Shown: positions 26,639 to 34,532 of the stretch, piece by piece | Position numbering within the stretch: position 1 is the stretch's first letter | Layout of the letters: every line of letters begins with the position of its first letter | Assembly (NCBI RefSeq): GCF_009674765.1 | Contig: NZ_WKKF01000010.1 | Span: 41,825 to 105,824 of the forward strand | Direction of reading: 5' to 3' | Source: Metabacillus idriensis | GTDB lineage: Bacteria; Bacillota; Bacilli; Bacillales; Bacillaceae | Length of the DNA: 64,000 bases | Made by a program: the position numbers and the translations under genes | Notes under the pieces: model-generated | What the model was told of the DNA's origin: nothing | Seen by the model: only the letters and a program-made list of their open reading frames with translations | Databases searched by the model: none

Positions 26639-26775
26639 TTTACAGCACCTTCCTTTTCAAAACTCCAAGCTCATTATAATCCCGATACAAGGACTTCTAC
26701 AAGAAAAAAAACTTAACCATGACCCATCCTTTTACATATAGTGAAGTATACCTGTAAAAAAGGGCGTGAACATTC

Positions 26776-27252
26776 ATGTTTCCCTGGAAAAAAAACTTTC
26801 CATTTAATCAATCCGGGCAAATGCCTGATGCTTTTAAAAATATGAATCCTAAAAATGTAGAGGATTACATTCAAAATGTCATGGGAAATGTTTTCGGTGA
26901 GGGCTTTCCTCAGCAGTTCCCTTTTCAGGGCAATATGCAGGGCAACATCCCGCAAAACAATAAACAGCAGCAAACAAATCAAATCAATACTGAGCTTTTT
27001 GAAACAAACGATCACATCTTCGTCAAAGTGCAGGCTTCAGATGAACAGCTGAAAAATCTCCGCATACAGCACAGCAGCAATCAGCTTTTCATCTTAGACT
27101 ACCCCTCAAAAGGTGAACAAAAAAAAATTGTTCTGCCTACTCTTGTTAAACGAAAAGGAACAAAAGCATCTTACCGGAATGGGATTCTTGAAATTAAACT
27201 GCAAAAAAATGAGGATCTGCAAATTTCTGAGATTGAAATAACGAACGACTGA
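26776..27252 (+). CDS. gerT: Hsp20-like spore coat protein GerT
   Basis: A 158-residue protein with a Gln/Asn-rich N-terminal part (KNVEDYIQNVMGNVFGEGFPQ) and an alpha-crystallin-like C-terminal domain (ETNDHIFVKVQASDEQLKNL, RNGILEIKLQK). This two-part layout and its location beside a yojE-like gene fit GerT, a sigma-K-dependent inner coat protein needed for normal germination; in B. subtilis gerT lies in the same neighbourhood. A CATATAGTG element at about 26736 resembles a sigma-K -10 region. The ribosome site (AAAGGGCGTG) is modest. Confidence 0.75.
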   Translation: MFPWKKNFPFNQSGQMPDAFKNMNPKNVEDYIQNVMGNVFGEGFPQQFPFQGNMQGNIPQNNKQQQTNQINTELFETNDHIFVKVQASDEQLKNLRIQHSSNQLFILDYPSKGEQKKIVLPTLVKRKGTKASYRNGILEIKLQKNEDLQISEIEITND

Positions 27253-27321
27253 CAGACATTTATTATTTTGAGGTATCCTGAAGAATGATAGTGAGATTTA
27301 TTCACTTTTTCCAGCAAAATT

Positions 27322-27363
27322 AAAACAATCGACCAGAGAGCCTGCTCTGGTCGATTGTTTTTA
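27322..27363. terminator. Bidirectional terminator after gerT
   Basis: Perfect 17-bp stem (AAAACAATCGACCAGAG and complement) with a 6-base loop between convergent genes. Confidence 0.9.
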
Positions 27364-27389
27364 TGATTATGCTTCCTCTAATGTTCTTC

Positions 27390-27641
27390 TTAATACGGCC
27401 CTCCTGGATATTGTCCTCCCGGATAACCAGGATATCCGCCCGGTCCAGGTCCTGGGTAGCCTCCATAAAAAGGAGCCGGCGGCGGTGGCGGCGGATAATA
27501 ATAAGGTCTTGGATAGTTAAAAAGCGCACTTCCAAGGAATCCTCCCACCAATCCTCCTACAAGCGGAGCTCCAAATCCGAAAAAGAAAGGTCCTCTATTT
27601 CCTGCGCTGCGATAGCCTCGTGCTGTATAGTGCGGGTACAT
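27390..27641 (-). CDS. Gly/Pro/Tyr-rich small protein, coat-like
   Basis: An 83-residue protein: MYPHYTARGYRSAGNRGPFF, a short hydrophobic Gly-rich centre (GAPLVGGLVGGFLGSALF), then a Pro/Tyr/Gly-rich tail with PPPPPPAPFYGG and repeated GGYPGYPGG. Composition resembles spore coat or crust proteins. The start at 27641 lies 8 bases after GGAGGAGG. The neighbourhood (gerT upstream) fits a spore role, but that is inferred. A compositional relative is at 37049. Confidence 0.7.
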   Translation of the reverse strand: MYPHYTARGYRSAGNRGPFFFGFGAPLVGGLVGGFLGSALFNYPRPYYYPPPPPPAPFYGGYPGPGPGGYPGYPGGQYPGGPY

Positions 27642-27749
27642 GCATTCCCCTCCTCCATAAATCACTTACCTTATAAGGGTATTCACCTAAATGGTTTTTG
27701 AGTGGGCGAATATCTCAGGGAAAATCATTTTTATGAAAAAGCATTCCCC

Positions 27750-28112
27750 TTATGCGTTGATTTTGGTTTCGACTGAACCGTCCTTTAGATGTACGACCAA
27801 GGTGCAGTTATTTTGCTTCACTAGCTCTCTTCCTTTTTCGAGCGCCTCTTGTTTCGTACCAAAGCGATAACTGGCCCGTTTGTTTCCGTCTTTTTTCAGC
27901 ATCCATCCATCGTCATCAGCCATCAGGAGATATTCATCTTTTACTGAATCATTGTCAGCCCATTTTTCAGCCTGTGAAACAGCAATCGGAATGGCTCGTC
28001 CCTCTTCATAACCATCATCAAGCAGGGCATTGCCGATCTCAATTGCTTTTTCACGGGTTTCATCAGGAAGGTTTTTCATTGAACTTGGGTAATCTTGTTT
28101 TGTCCAAGGCAT
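27750..28112 (-). CDS. YdaT-like general stress protein (DUF2188)
   Basis: A 120-residue soluble protein: MPWTKQDYPSSMKNLPDETR and KAIEIGNALLDDGYEEGRAI form a ChaB-like N-terminal part, followed by a DUF2188 domain (GWMLKKDGNKRASYRFGTKQ, CTLVVHLKDGSVETKI). It closely resembles B. subtilis YdaT, a sigma-B regulon member. A sigma-B promoter at 28174-28150 supports both this identity and the start at 28112, because the longer open frame would begin inside the -35 box. Biochemical function unknown. Confidence 0.85.
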   Translation of the reverse strand: MPWTKQDYPSSMKNLPDETREKAIEIGNALLDDGYEEGRAIPIAVSQAEKWADNDSVKDEYLLMADDDGWMLKKDGNKRASYRFGTKQEALEKGRELVKQNNCTLVVHLKDGSVETKINA

Positions 28113-28149
28113 TTCAGACTCATTCCTTTCAGGGTTATTTATTCCATCT

Positions 28150-28174
28150 ATACCCGGGTGAAATGAATTCAAAC
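28150..28174 (-). promoter_or_regulatory. Sigma-B promoter of the ydaT-like gene
   Basis: GTTTGA (-35, 28174-28169), 13-base spacer, GGGTAT (-10, 28155-28150) against the consensus GTTTAA-N13/15-GGGTAT; about 40 bases before the start codon. Confidence 0.75.
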
Positions 28175-28350
28175 GAAATGATTGGAGATTTGATTAAATA
28201 GCCTTATGTATCAAGTGATAGCCTGTTTCACGGTGTTGGTTTTTCGTTGAATCGCACATAAATTAGAAATTGAGAAAAATCCCCCCAACTTCTATGGTGA
28301 AAACTTTTCTGAACCCTATGTCCAGCCCAGTGTTTTAATTTTAAAACAAA

Positions 28351-28465
28351 GGCTGTTTTCGCATAGATTGTTGTTTTGGTGATAAATGTTGTCCGTTCCT
28401 TTCCGCTCCAGTCACTAATAGTTTTAAACTTCTAGTCTAAAACAACACTGTTTACGAAAAGAACC
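28351..28465 (+). mobile_element. MITE copy 3, internally deleted (115 bp)
   Basis: Starts GGCTGTTTTCGCATAG and ends TTTACGAAAAGAACC, with the GC-rich core missing. Flanks AAAACAAA (28343-28350) and AAAATAAA (28466-28473) match at 7 of 8 positions. Confidence 0.82.
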
Positions 28466-28475
28466 AAAATAAAAA

Positions 28476-28496
28476 AAGACTGCTTATCAGCAGTCC
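28476..28496 (-). terminator. Terminator of the SDR-yodB transcript
   Basis: GACTGCT/AGCAGTC stem with GATA loop followed on the minus strand by TTTTTTTATTTT. Confidence 0.85.
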
Positions 28497-29225
28497 TTAA
28501 TGTTCATATATCATCTTTCTTGTCATCCCGCCGTCTACAACTATATCTGTACCTGTTACAAAATCATTTTCAGGATCTGTTAAATAAAAACATGCTTTGG
28601 CAATATCAGCTGGCTTGCCAACCCGTTTTGAAAGGTGCTGGTCGTGATCGATTTGTCTGAGGTTCTCGTATTCCTTTGTTTCGATCCATCCAGGTGAAAT
28701 GCTGTTAACCTTAATCCGGTCTTCGCTTAAGGAAACGGCAAGCGCATGGGTCAGCGCAACGATTCCGCCTTTTGTTGCGGCATATGCCTCTGTTCCCGAT
28801 TCTGACATCGAAGCCCGTGTGGAAGCGATATTGACAATAAAACCGCCGGCAGTATTCTTTCTCATCACTTTTGCTGTCTCTTTTGAACAAAAGAATGTGC
28901 TTCTTAAATTTGTGTTTATGACATGATCCCAGTCTTCTAAAGTAAGCTCATAAGGAGATTTAAATTCAGACACACCTGCATTATTAATTAAGATATCGAT
29001 GGTTCCAGTCAGAAGTACAGCTTCTTTTATCAAATGTTCAATTTCCTGAACATTTTTTACATCTGTTTGAACAAAATGTGCATTTTCAGTGCTGCTTTCT
29101 ATGCTTTTACCCTTTTTTGCATCAATATCTGCAAAAATAACGGCATCACCGGCTGCAGCATACTGTCTGACCAATTCTTCGCCGATTCCGTTTGCGCCGC
29201 CTGTGATAATGACTGTCCGTTTCAT
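28497..29225 (-). CDS. SDR-family oxidoreductase in the yodB operon
   Basis: A 242-residue short-chain dehydrogenase: VIITGGANGIGEELVRQY, ILINNAGVSEF, IVNIASTRAS and YAATKGG with VNSISPGWI. Its ATG overlaps the stop of the upstream HxlR-type gene by 4 bases and it has its own AAAAAGG site, so it is expressed with the regulator. Membership in a YodB-type operon suggests a carbonyl or quinone-related substrate; the sequence itself does not say. Confidence 0.88.
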   Translation of the reverse strand: MKRTVIITGGANGIGEELVRQYAAAGDAVIFADIDAKKGKSIESSTENAHFVQTDVKNVQEIEHLIKEAVLLTGTIDILINNAGVSEFKSPYELTLEDWDHVINTNLRSTFFCSKETAKVMRKNTAGGFIVNIASTRASMSESGTEAYAATKGGIVALTHALAVSLSEDRIKVNSISPGWIETKEYENLRQIDHDQHLSKRVGKPADIAKACFYLTDPENDFVTGTDIVVDGGMTRKMIYEH

Positions 29226-29548
29226 TCCTTTTTCCCCTCCTCAAAGCAATAGCGATCTGCCCAATCTTTCACTTCTAACATCACTTTTTCTAAGGAGCGG
29301 CCCATTTCGGTCAGCTGATACGTAACCTTTACTGGTGTATCAGGAATGACAACCCGCTGAACAATTCCCGCTGATTCCAATTCTTTCAATCGTTCCACAA
29401 GCATTTTTTGGCTAATACTAGGAATGGTATCTGTTAAATCCTTAAATCGCTTTGGTCCGTCTAACATGACATGGATGATTAAGCCCGTCCATCTTTTCCC
29501 TAAAAATCCGAATGCTTTTTCCATTTTGGGACATAAATTAGATTCCAT
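29222..29548 (-). CDS. yodB: Quinone-sensing repressor YodB (HxlR/DUF24 family)
   Basis: A 108-residue regulator beginning MESNLCPKMEKAFGFLGKRW, with Cys6 in the context CPKMExAF and a C-terminal cysteine at position 101, the two positions that form the redox switch of B. subtilis YodB with diamide and quinones. The winged helix (ISQKMLVERLKELESAGIV, VTYQLTEMGRSL) is intact. It faces a nitroreductase gene across a 153-base spacer that contains a perfect 12-bp palindrome, as expected for a repressor of yodC and of itself. Confidence 0.9.
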   Translation of the reverse strand: MESNLCPKMEKAFGFLGKRWTGLIIHVMLDGPKRFKDLTDTIPSISQKMLVERLKELESAGIVQRVVIPDTPVKVTYQLTEMGRSLEKVMLEVKDWADRYCFEEGKKE

Positions 29549-29625
29549 CCTGAATCTCCTTTACAGTCTTTTTCTTGACATATAATCTTAATCATTTTAT
29601 GATAACAAAAGTCAATTATTTAGCT

Positions 29626-29654
29626 TACAAAAAGTTAGTCTGTAACTTTTTGTA
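29626..29654. promoter_or_regulatory. Palindromic YodB-type operator
   Basis: TACAAAAAGTTA (29626-29637) and its exact complement (29643-29654) separated by 5 bases, overlapping the probable promoter of the nitroreductase gene. Confidence 0.75.
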
Positions 29655-29701
29655 TATTATACCTTATTTGTAAACGATATTCAACAATGGAGGTTTTCAC
29701 A

Positions 29702-30325
29702 ATGTCAACAGCTACTACTGAAAGTATTTTATCTATTATGTCTGAACGCAGTTCTGTGCGCAATTATGATCCATCTGCAAAAATAAGCAAGGATGAACTC
29801 ATAGAAATTCTTGAGTTTACAGGCAAGGCTCCATCTGCATGGAACCTGCAGCACTGGAATTTCATGGTTTTCCACAGTGACGAGTCTAAAGAAAGACTTC
29901 TTCCTATTGCTTATAACCAAAGTCAAATTACTGAAGCGTCAGCGGTAGTTGCCATCTTAGGCGATCTTGAAGCAAACAAAAATACAGATCAAGTTTATAA
30001 TCCTCTTGTAGAAGCAGGTTTTATGAAAGAAGAAATCAAAGACACACTAGTAGGCCAAATTAATTACGCTTATCAAAATCCTGTATACGCCCGCGATGCA
30101 GCTTTCAGCAATGCATCACTTGCAGCTATGCAGTTAATGCTTACAGCTAAAGCTAAAGGCTACGATACTTGTGCGATCGGCGGTTTTAATGCACAGCAAT
30201 TATCTGAAACATTTAAAATTGAAGATCGTTTTGTCCCAGTTATGCTTATCTCAATTGGAAAAGCGGCAAAACCTGCACACCAAAGCTCTCGCATCAGCAT
30301 CGATGAATTGAGCACATTCTTATAA
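29702..30325 (+). CDS. yodC: NAD(P)H nitroreductase (YodC type)
   Basis: A 207-residue FMN-dependent nitroreductase-family enzyme: SERSSVRNYDPSAKISKDEL, FTGKAPSAWNLQHWNF and the C-terminal GYDTCAIGGFNAQQL. In B. subtilis, YodC reduces quinones and nitro compounds and is repressed by YodB. The start is ATG 29702, 8 bases after GGAGG; an ATG at 29687 overlaps the ribosome site. A strong terminator follows. The related YdgI is an alternative identity, but the divergent yodB favours yodC. Confidence 0.85.
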   Translation: MSTATTESILSIMSERSSVRNYDPSAKISKDELIEILEFTGKAPSAWNLQHWNFMVFHSDESKERLLPIAYNQSQITEASAVVAILGDLEANKNTDQVYNPLVEAGFMKEEIKDTLVGQINYAYQNPVYARDAAFSNASLAAMQLMLTAKAKGYDTCAIGGFNAQQLSETFKIEDRFVPVMLISIGKAAKPAHQSSRISIDELSTFL

Positions 30326-30333
30326 TTTTTTAC

Positions 30334-30366
30334 ACCGGCAAAGGTAATACTTTGCCGGTTTTTGTT
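30334..30366 (+). terminator. Terminator after the nitroreductase gene
   Basis: ACCGGCAAAG/CTTTGCCGGT stem with a 6-base loop, then TTTTGTTTT. Confidence 0.9.
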
Positions 30367-30427
30367 TTATTTAGTTTCTTTAGGGGAAATTAATCCTAGG
30401 TAAATCTACTAAAGGAGCTTAAGCAGC

Positions 30428-31714
30428 ATGATAAACATCATTATCGGTTTAGTTTTACTGATGGTGCTTGCCTATTTGGGCTGGTCCATCATCTGGATTG
30501 CCCCTCTCATAGCTCTGATTGTAGCAGCGCTTGAGGGCATTGAACTTCTTCCGGCTTATACAGAAACGTATATGACAGGATTTGTTGAGTTCACTCTGAA
30601 ATGGTTTCCGATATTCCTTCTTGGAGCAATCTTCGGAAAACTTATGGAAGAAACGGGAATGGCGCAATCGGTTGCATTTAAGATTACCCAGTTTATCGGA
30701 AAAAAACGTGCGGTTCTGGGAGTTCTGGCTGGAGCGGCAGTCCTTACATATGGAGGAGTAAGCCTATTCGTCGTTGTATTTGCGATTTATCCTCTTGCAA
30801 TTGCCCTTTTCAGGTCAGCAGATGTATCGCGCAACCTGATTCCAGCTACAATTGTACTTGGCGCTTTTACATTTACAATGACGGCACTTCCGGGTACTCC
30901 GCAGATTCAAAATATTATTCCAACGGACTATTTTGGGACGACTCCTACTGCCGGTCCGATCATGGGAATTGTTTCAGGATTGATTATGGCTGTCGGCGGC
31001 TACTTTTATCTCGCATGGCGAGGAAAGAAATTACATAGTAAAGGCGAAAAGTTCACAGACCCCAAAGGCGGCGATGAAGTGAAGGACATCGATCCTTCTA
31101 CTCTGCCTAATGCCTATTTGTCAATTATCCCTCTTATCGTTGTTGTTGTCGTTTTGAATGTGTTCAAGCTTGATATTCTGCTGGCTCTGGTTATTGGAAT
31201 AATCTCTATAATGCTGCTCAGCATTAACAAGTTTAAAACGTTCATCAAATCGATAAACGGCGGAGCAGCAGGATCTGTTATGGCAATCGTCAATACGAGT
31301 GCAGCCGTTGGTTTTGGAGCGGTTGTAACCGCTGTGCCAAGTTTTGAACAGCTCACAGATTTAATCTTGGGTGTTAAAGGCAATCCCCTTATCTCAGAAG
31401 CGATTGCCGTTCAGCTTTTGGCAAGCATTACAGGATCAGCTTCAGGCGGTATGGGAATTGCATTAGAAGCGCTCGGAGGTCAATATATGGAACTTGCAAA
31501 AAGCACAGGAATATCTCCTGAAGCCTTTCATCGTGTAGCAGCCGTTGCCTCAGGGGCATCGATTCTGCCGCATAACGGGGCTCTGCTCACCCTTCTTGCT
31601 GTAACGGGACTTAAGCATAAACAAACATACTTAGACGTTGCTGTAGTCGGTCTGATCATTCCTATTATCGCCGTCATTGCAGCCATCGTCCTCGCATCAC
31701 TTGGCATTTATTAA
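30428..31714 (+). CDS. GntP-family permease, probably for hydroxybutyrate
   Basis: A 428-residue transporter with about 12 hydrophobic segments and the GntP-type stretches FGKLMEETGMAQSVAFKIT, TYGGVSLFVVVFAIYPLAIA and ALPGTPQIQNIIPTDYFGTT. GntP permeases import gluconate or other hydroxy acids. It is followed after 22 bases by a 3-hydroxybutyrate dehydrogenase; the same pairing (yxjC with yxjF) exists in B. subtilis, so 3-hydroxybutyrate is the likeliest substrate. AAAGGAG lies 11 bases before the ATG. Confidence 0.88.
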   Translation: MINIIIGLVLLMVLAYLGWSIIWIAPLIALIVAALEGIELLPAYTETYMTGFVEFTLKWFPIFLLGAIFGKLMEETGMAQSVAFKITQFIGKKRAVLGVLAGAAVLTYGGVSLFVVVFAIYPLAIALFRSADVSRNLIPATIVLGAFTFTMTALPGTPQIQNIIPTDYFGTTPTAGPIMGIVSGLIMAVGGYFYLAWRGKKLHSKGEKFTDPKGGDEVKDIDPSTLPNAYLSIIPLIVVVVVLNVFKLDILLALVIGIISIMLLSINKFKTFIKSINGGAAGSVMAIVNTSAAVGFGAVVTAVPSFEQLTDLILGVKGNPLISEAIAVQLLASITGSASGGMGIALEALGGQYMELAKSTGISPEAFHRVAAVASGASILPHNGALLTLLAVTGLKHKQTYLDVAVVGLIIPIIAVIAAIVLASLGIY

Positions 31715-31736
31715 AACGAAAAAGGAGATATAAATT

Positions 31737-32513
31737 ATGTTAACAGATAAAGTCGTTTTTATTACAGGAGCAGCACAAGGTATTGGTTATGAAGTAGGTG
31801 AACGCTTTGCAGAAAATGGAGCAAAAGTTGTTCTTACTGATGTAAATGAAGAAGGCGTAAAAAAAGCGGCTGACCAGCTTGCACAAAAAGGCTATGAAAC
31901 ACTCGGACTGAAATGCGACGTAATAAGTGAAGAAGAAATCAAAAAAGCAATTGATGATACAATCGCTCATTTCGGAGAATTTCATATCTTGATTAATAAT
32001 GCTGGCCTTCAATATGTTTCTCCTATTGAAGAATTCCCGACAGAAAAGTTCGAACTTTTAATTAAGATCATGCTGACAGCGCCATTCCTAGCTACAAAAC
32101 ATGTATTTCCCCACATGAAAAAACAAAAATACGGCCGCATCATCAATATGGCTTCCATCAATGGCGTTATTGGCTTTGCAGGAAAAGCAGCTTATAACTC
32201 TGCTAAACACGGCGTCATCGGCTTAACAAAGGTTTCAGCTCTTGAAGGAGCAGCTGACGGAATTACCGTTAATGCCCTATGCCCCGGCTACGTGGACACA
32301 CCGCTAGTACGTAACCAATTACAGGATCTGGCTAAAACAAGAAATGTCGACCTAGAAAAAGTGCTGGAAGAGGTCATCTACCCTCTCGTACCGCAAAAAC
32401 GCCTTCTCTCAGTTGATGAAATTGCTGACTACGCTGTCTTCCTGGCAAGCGAAAAAGCTAAAGGTGTAACAGGTCAAGCCGTATTGCTTGATGGCGGGTA
32501 CACTGCTCAGTAA
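31737..32513 (+). CDS. 3-hydroxybutyrate dehydrogenase
   Basis: A 258-residue SDR oxidising 3-hydroxybutyrate to acetoacetate with NAD+. Besides the general SDR motifs (TGAAQGIGYEV, INNAG, YNSAKHG) it has the subgroup marks NNAGLQYVSPIEEFP, IINMASINGVIGFAGKAAY and NALCPGYVDTPLV, which are typical of hydroxybutyrate dehydrogenases. AAAGGAGATATAAATT precedes the ATG. It forms a two-gene unit with the GntP permease and is followed by REP-like repeats instead of a simple terminator. Confidence 0.87.
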   Translation: MLTDKVVFITGAAQGIGYEVGERFAENGAKVVLTDVNEEGVKKAADQLAQKGYETLGLKCDVISEEEIKKAIDDTIAHFGEFHILINNAGLQYVSPIEEFPTEKFELLIKIMLTAPFLATKHVFPHMKKQKYGRIINMASINGVIGFAGKAAYNSAKHGVIGLTKVSALEGAADGITVNALCPGYVDTPLVRNQLQDLAKTRNVDLEKVLEEVIYPLVPQKRLLSVDEIADYAVFLASEKAKGVTGQAVLLDGGYTAQ

Positions 32514-32515
32514 CT

Positions 32516-32634
32516 AGAAAAGCGGAACCGCCCTGGTCAGCTCCGACAGACAGAAAAGGCTTCGCCAGGAAAGACGCTTTTTGCCTTTCCAGGCGAAGAC
32601 GTTCTGACCGAGGAGTTGGGCGGTGGAGATAGAC
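32516..32634 (+). repeat. REP-like repeat (family B), copy 1
   Basis: 119-bp unit with the family edges AGAAAAGCGGAACCGCC and GTTCTGACCGAGGAGTTGGG...GGAGATAGACA. The central arms CTTCGCC-GGAAAG (about 32559-32573) and CTTTCC-GGCGAAG (about 32586-32600) pair with each other around the shared GACGCTTTTTGC segment. Confidence 0.8.
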
Positions 32635-32638
32635 ACCA

Positions 32639-32758
32639 CGAAAAGCGGAACCGACAGTTTAGCGCAGGCATGACAGATAAGGATCCGACAGAAAAGGCGC
32701 TTTTTGCCAATACTTTCGGATCCGTTCTGGCCGAGGAGCTGGGAGATGGAGCTAAGCA
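32639..32758 (+). repeat. REP-like repeat (family B), copy 2
   Basis: Same edges as copy 1 but different central arms, GGATCCGA and TCGGATCC, around AAAAGGCGCTTTTTGCC. A 13-base third start follows at 32765. Confidence 0.8.
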
Positions 32759-32785
32759 CCACGAATAGCGGAACCGTATAACCAA

Positions 32786-32832
32786 CTGCATCAAAAAAGG
32801 AGCGCCTAACCGGCGCTCCTTTTTTGATGCAG
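32786..32832. terminator. Strong bidirectional terminator
   Basis: Perfect 21-bp stem (left arm 32786-32806, right arm 32812-32832) with a 5-base loop and internal A/T runs; ends the mhqD transcript on the minus strand and any read-through on the plus strand. Confidence 0.92.
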
Positions 32833-32835
32833 ATT

Positions 32836-33441
32836 TCACTTTAATTTCTCATTATACCAAGCAGATGCAGCCTCTACTTCTGATGAAGTGAGCTGATGTC
32901 CGTGATTTTCCCAGTGGATGACGACTTCCCCACCCGCTGCTTTCAGGATATCAGCAAGATCATGCGTTTCCTGAGGCAGGCAAATCGGATCGTTCATGCC
33001 TGCTCCGATAAAAATAGGTGTCCCGCTTAAAGATGGAATATCAATATTTCTTCTAGGAACCATTGGATGATGAAGAATGGCAGACTTCAAAGAATTTTCG
33101 TAATGGAAAAGCAGGCTTCCTGCGATATTTGCACCATTTGAATAGCCAACTGCTACCATTTCTGAGCGGTCAAACGAATACTCTTCAGCTGCTTTTGTTA
33201 AAAATTCATTTAATTCACCTGTACGGAAAATCAGGTCCTCTTCATCGAATACGCCCTCAGCCAATCTTTTGAAGAAGCGGGGCATTCCATGTTCAAGAAC
33301 ATTTCCCCTTACACTTAAAATATTGGCATCTGCATCAATATGCTTAGCAAGCGGAATGAGATCATTTTCATCCCCGCCTGTTCCATGGAGAAGCAGTAAT
33401 GTCCGGTTTCGATTTCTGCCTTTTTCAAAAATGTGTTTCAT
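32836..33441 (-). CDS. mhqD: Hydrolase/carboxylesterase MhqD
   Basis: A 201-residue alpha/beta hydrolase with LLLLHGTGGDENDL, nucleophile Ser101 in VGYSNGAN, Asp151 in GAGMNDP and His182 in NHGHQLT. It closely resembles B. subtilis MhqD (YodD), including MPRFFKRLAEGVFDEEDL and LHHPMVPRR, a member of the MhqR regulon induced by methylhydroquinone and catechol. CAGGAGTGATC precedes the ATG. It lies 64 bases behind the WrbA-like gene with an imperfect terminator hairpin in between, so both could answer to the MhqR-type box upstream. Confidence 0.92.
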   Translation of the reverse strand: MKHIFEKGRNRNRTLLLLHGTGGDENDLIPLAKHIDADANILSVRGNVLEHGMPRFFKRLAEGVFDEEDLIFRTGELNEFLTKAAEEYSFDRSEMVAVGYSNGANIAGSLLFHYENSLKSAILHHPMVPRRNIDIPSLSGTPIFIGAGMNDPICLPQETHDLADILKAAGGEVVIHWENHGHQLTSSEVEAASAWYNEKLK

Positions 33442-33505
33442 GCTTGATCACTCCTGTATAGAAATCAAAAGGTTTGGCTTGTAAGCCAAACCCTTTTATT
33501 ATTTT

Positions 33506-34117
33506 TTATTGCATGCCTTTTTTAATGGATTCAGCAATTGTAACAGTCCGTTTAGCCTGATGCTTGACTGCTGCTTCAACATTTTCTTTTAAATTTCCGT
33601 CCTGATCAACTGTGACAGAGGTACCGTAAGGATTTCCCCCTGCTTCAAATAGAGACTGATCCGTGTAGCCTGGTGCGGCTACAATCGATCCCCAGTGATA
33701 CATCGTTGTGTATAAACTTAAGATTGTTGCTTCTTGTCCGCCGTGCGGATTGCTTGCAGAAGCCATGGCACTCACTACTTTATTCGCAAGTTTCCCTTGG
33801 AACCACAAGCCTCCGGTTGTATCAAGAAACTGCTTCATTTGTGCAGGAACATTACCAAATCGAGTCGGGACGCTGAAAATGATGGCGTCTGCCCATTCCA
33901 AGTCATTTAATGTCACTTCAGGAACATCTTTCGTGGCTTCAAGGTGTGCTTTCCATGCAGGATTTGAATCAATTGCTGATTGCGGTGCAAGCTCAGGAAC
34001 TTTAAGCACTTTTACCTCGGCGCCAGCTTCTTTTGCTCCCGCTTCAGCCCAAGCTGCAAGCTTGTGGTTCGTGCCTGTAGAACTGTAGTAAATGACAGCT
34101 AATTTTACATTTGACAT
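33506..34117 (-). CDS. WrbA-type NAD(P)H:quinone oxidoreductase
   Basis: A 203-residue flavodoxin-fold enzyme: FMN phosphate loop IYYSSTGTNHKLA, VPTRFGNVPAQMKQFLD and SASNPHGGQEATILSL are the WrbA signatures. These proteins reduce quinones by two electrons, avoiding semiquinone radicals. AAGGAGAGATCGGA precedes the ATG. An MhqR-like operator at 34174-34191 lies upstream and mhqD lies downstream, so it belongs to a quinone-defence module. Confidence 0.9.
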   Translation of the reverse strand: MSNVKLAVIYYSSTGTNHKLAAWAEAGAKEAGAEVKVLKVPELAPQSAIDSNPAWKAHLEATKDVPEVTLNDLEWADAIIFSVPTRFGNVPAQMKQFLDTTGGLWFQGKLANKVVSAMASASNPHGGQEATILSLYTTMYHWGSIVAAPGYTDQSLFEAGGNPYGTSVTVDQDGNLKENVEAAVKHQAKRTVTIAESIKKGMQ

Positions 34118-34173
34118 TCCGATCTCTCCTTGTGTAATGTACTTTTTTCAAGAACAACTATCTTTAATCAATA

Positions 34174-34191
34174 TATCTCGAATTCAAGTTA
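34174..34191. promoter_or_regulatory. MhqR-type operator
   Basis: TATCTCGAATTCAAGTTA agrees in 16 of 18 positions with the MhqR inverted repeat of B. subtilis (tATCTcgaAtTCgAGATa), 57 bases upstream of the WrbA-like gene. Confidence 0.75.
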
Positions 34192-34468
34192 ATTATAAGT
34201 TGTCCTAAATCGAAAGTCAACTCATAACAAATTGATTTCCATTATTACTATACCCTTCATAGAAAAGAAAAAACTCCTTAATATGGAAAAAAAGCGGGCA
34301 TCCATTAAATCTATAAAATGAAGCATAAAAACGAATGTTTTTTTCTGCCTGCTTTTTTCTGTAAAAAATGATTAATGGTTTCAGTCCCAGTAGTATTACC
34401 ACTTTTGAAGGTTCAAAGCTTAAAAACAGGCGTCAGTCTCCTTAGTGGGGCAAGGTCCCAACAAAAGA

Positions 34469-34517
34469 AGGAGCTGTCCAATAAGTCAGTAAAAAATGAC
34501 TTTATTGGACAGCTCCT
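34469..34517 (-). terminator. Terminator of ctpA
   Basis: Two 20-base arms (34469-34488 and 34497-34517, one extra T) that pair through GGAGCTGTCCAATAA; the size also recalls inverted IS ends, but no element is attached. Confidence 0.6.
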
Positions 34518-34532
34518 ATTAAAACCTATTCT

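Larger units (their letters stand above)
34118..34532. other. 415-bp intergenic region between wrbA-like gene and ctpA
   Basis: Holds the MhqR-type box (34174-34191), a pair of complementary arms 34288-34300 and 34346-34358 enclosing a 45-base loop, and the ctpA terminator at 34469-34517. I see no gene; the minus-strand frame at 34217-34402 has no ribosome site and no protein-like composition. Confidence 0.6.

Noticed and set aside
34250-34274. GTTTTT-N13-GGGTAT on the minus strand, sigma-B-like
   Set aside because: The -35 box matches only 4 of 6 positions and the distance to the WrbA-like gene is over 120 bases; not strong enough to call.
34217-34402. Minus-strand frame of 61 codons
   Set aside because: No ribosome site, located over hairpin arms and an AT-rich spacer.
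34469-34517. Inverted repeat read as ends of an insertion sequence
   Set aside because: Only a hairpin is present, at the 3' end of ctpA where a terminator is expected; there is no transposase or target duplication.
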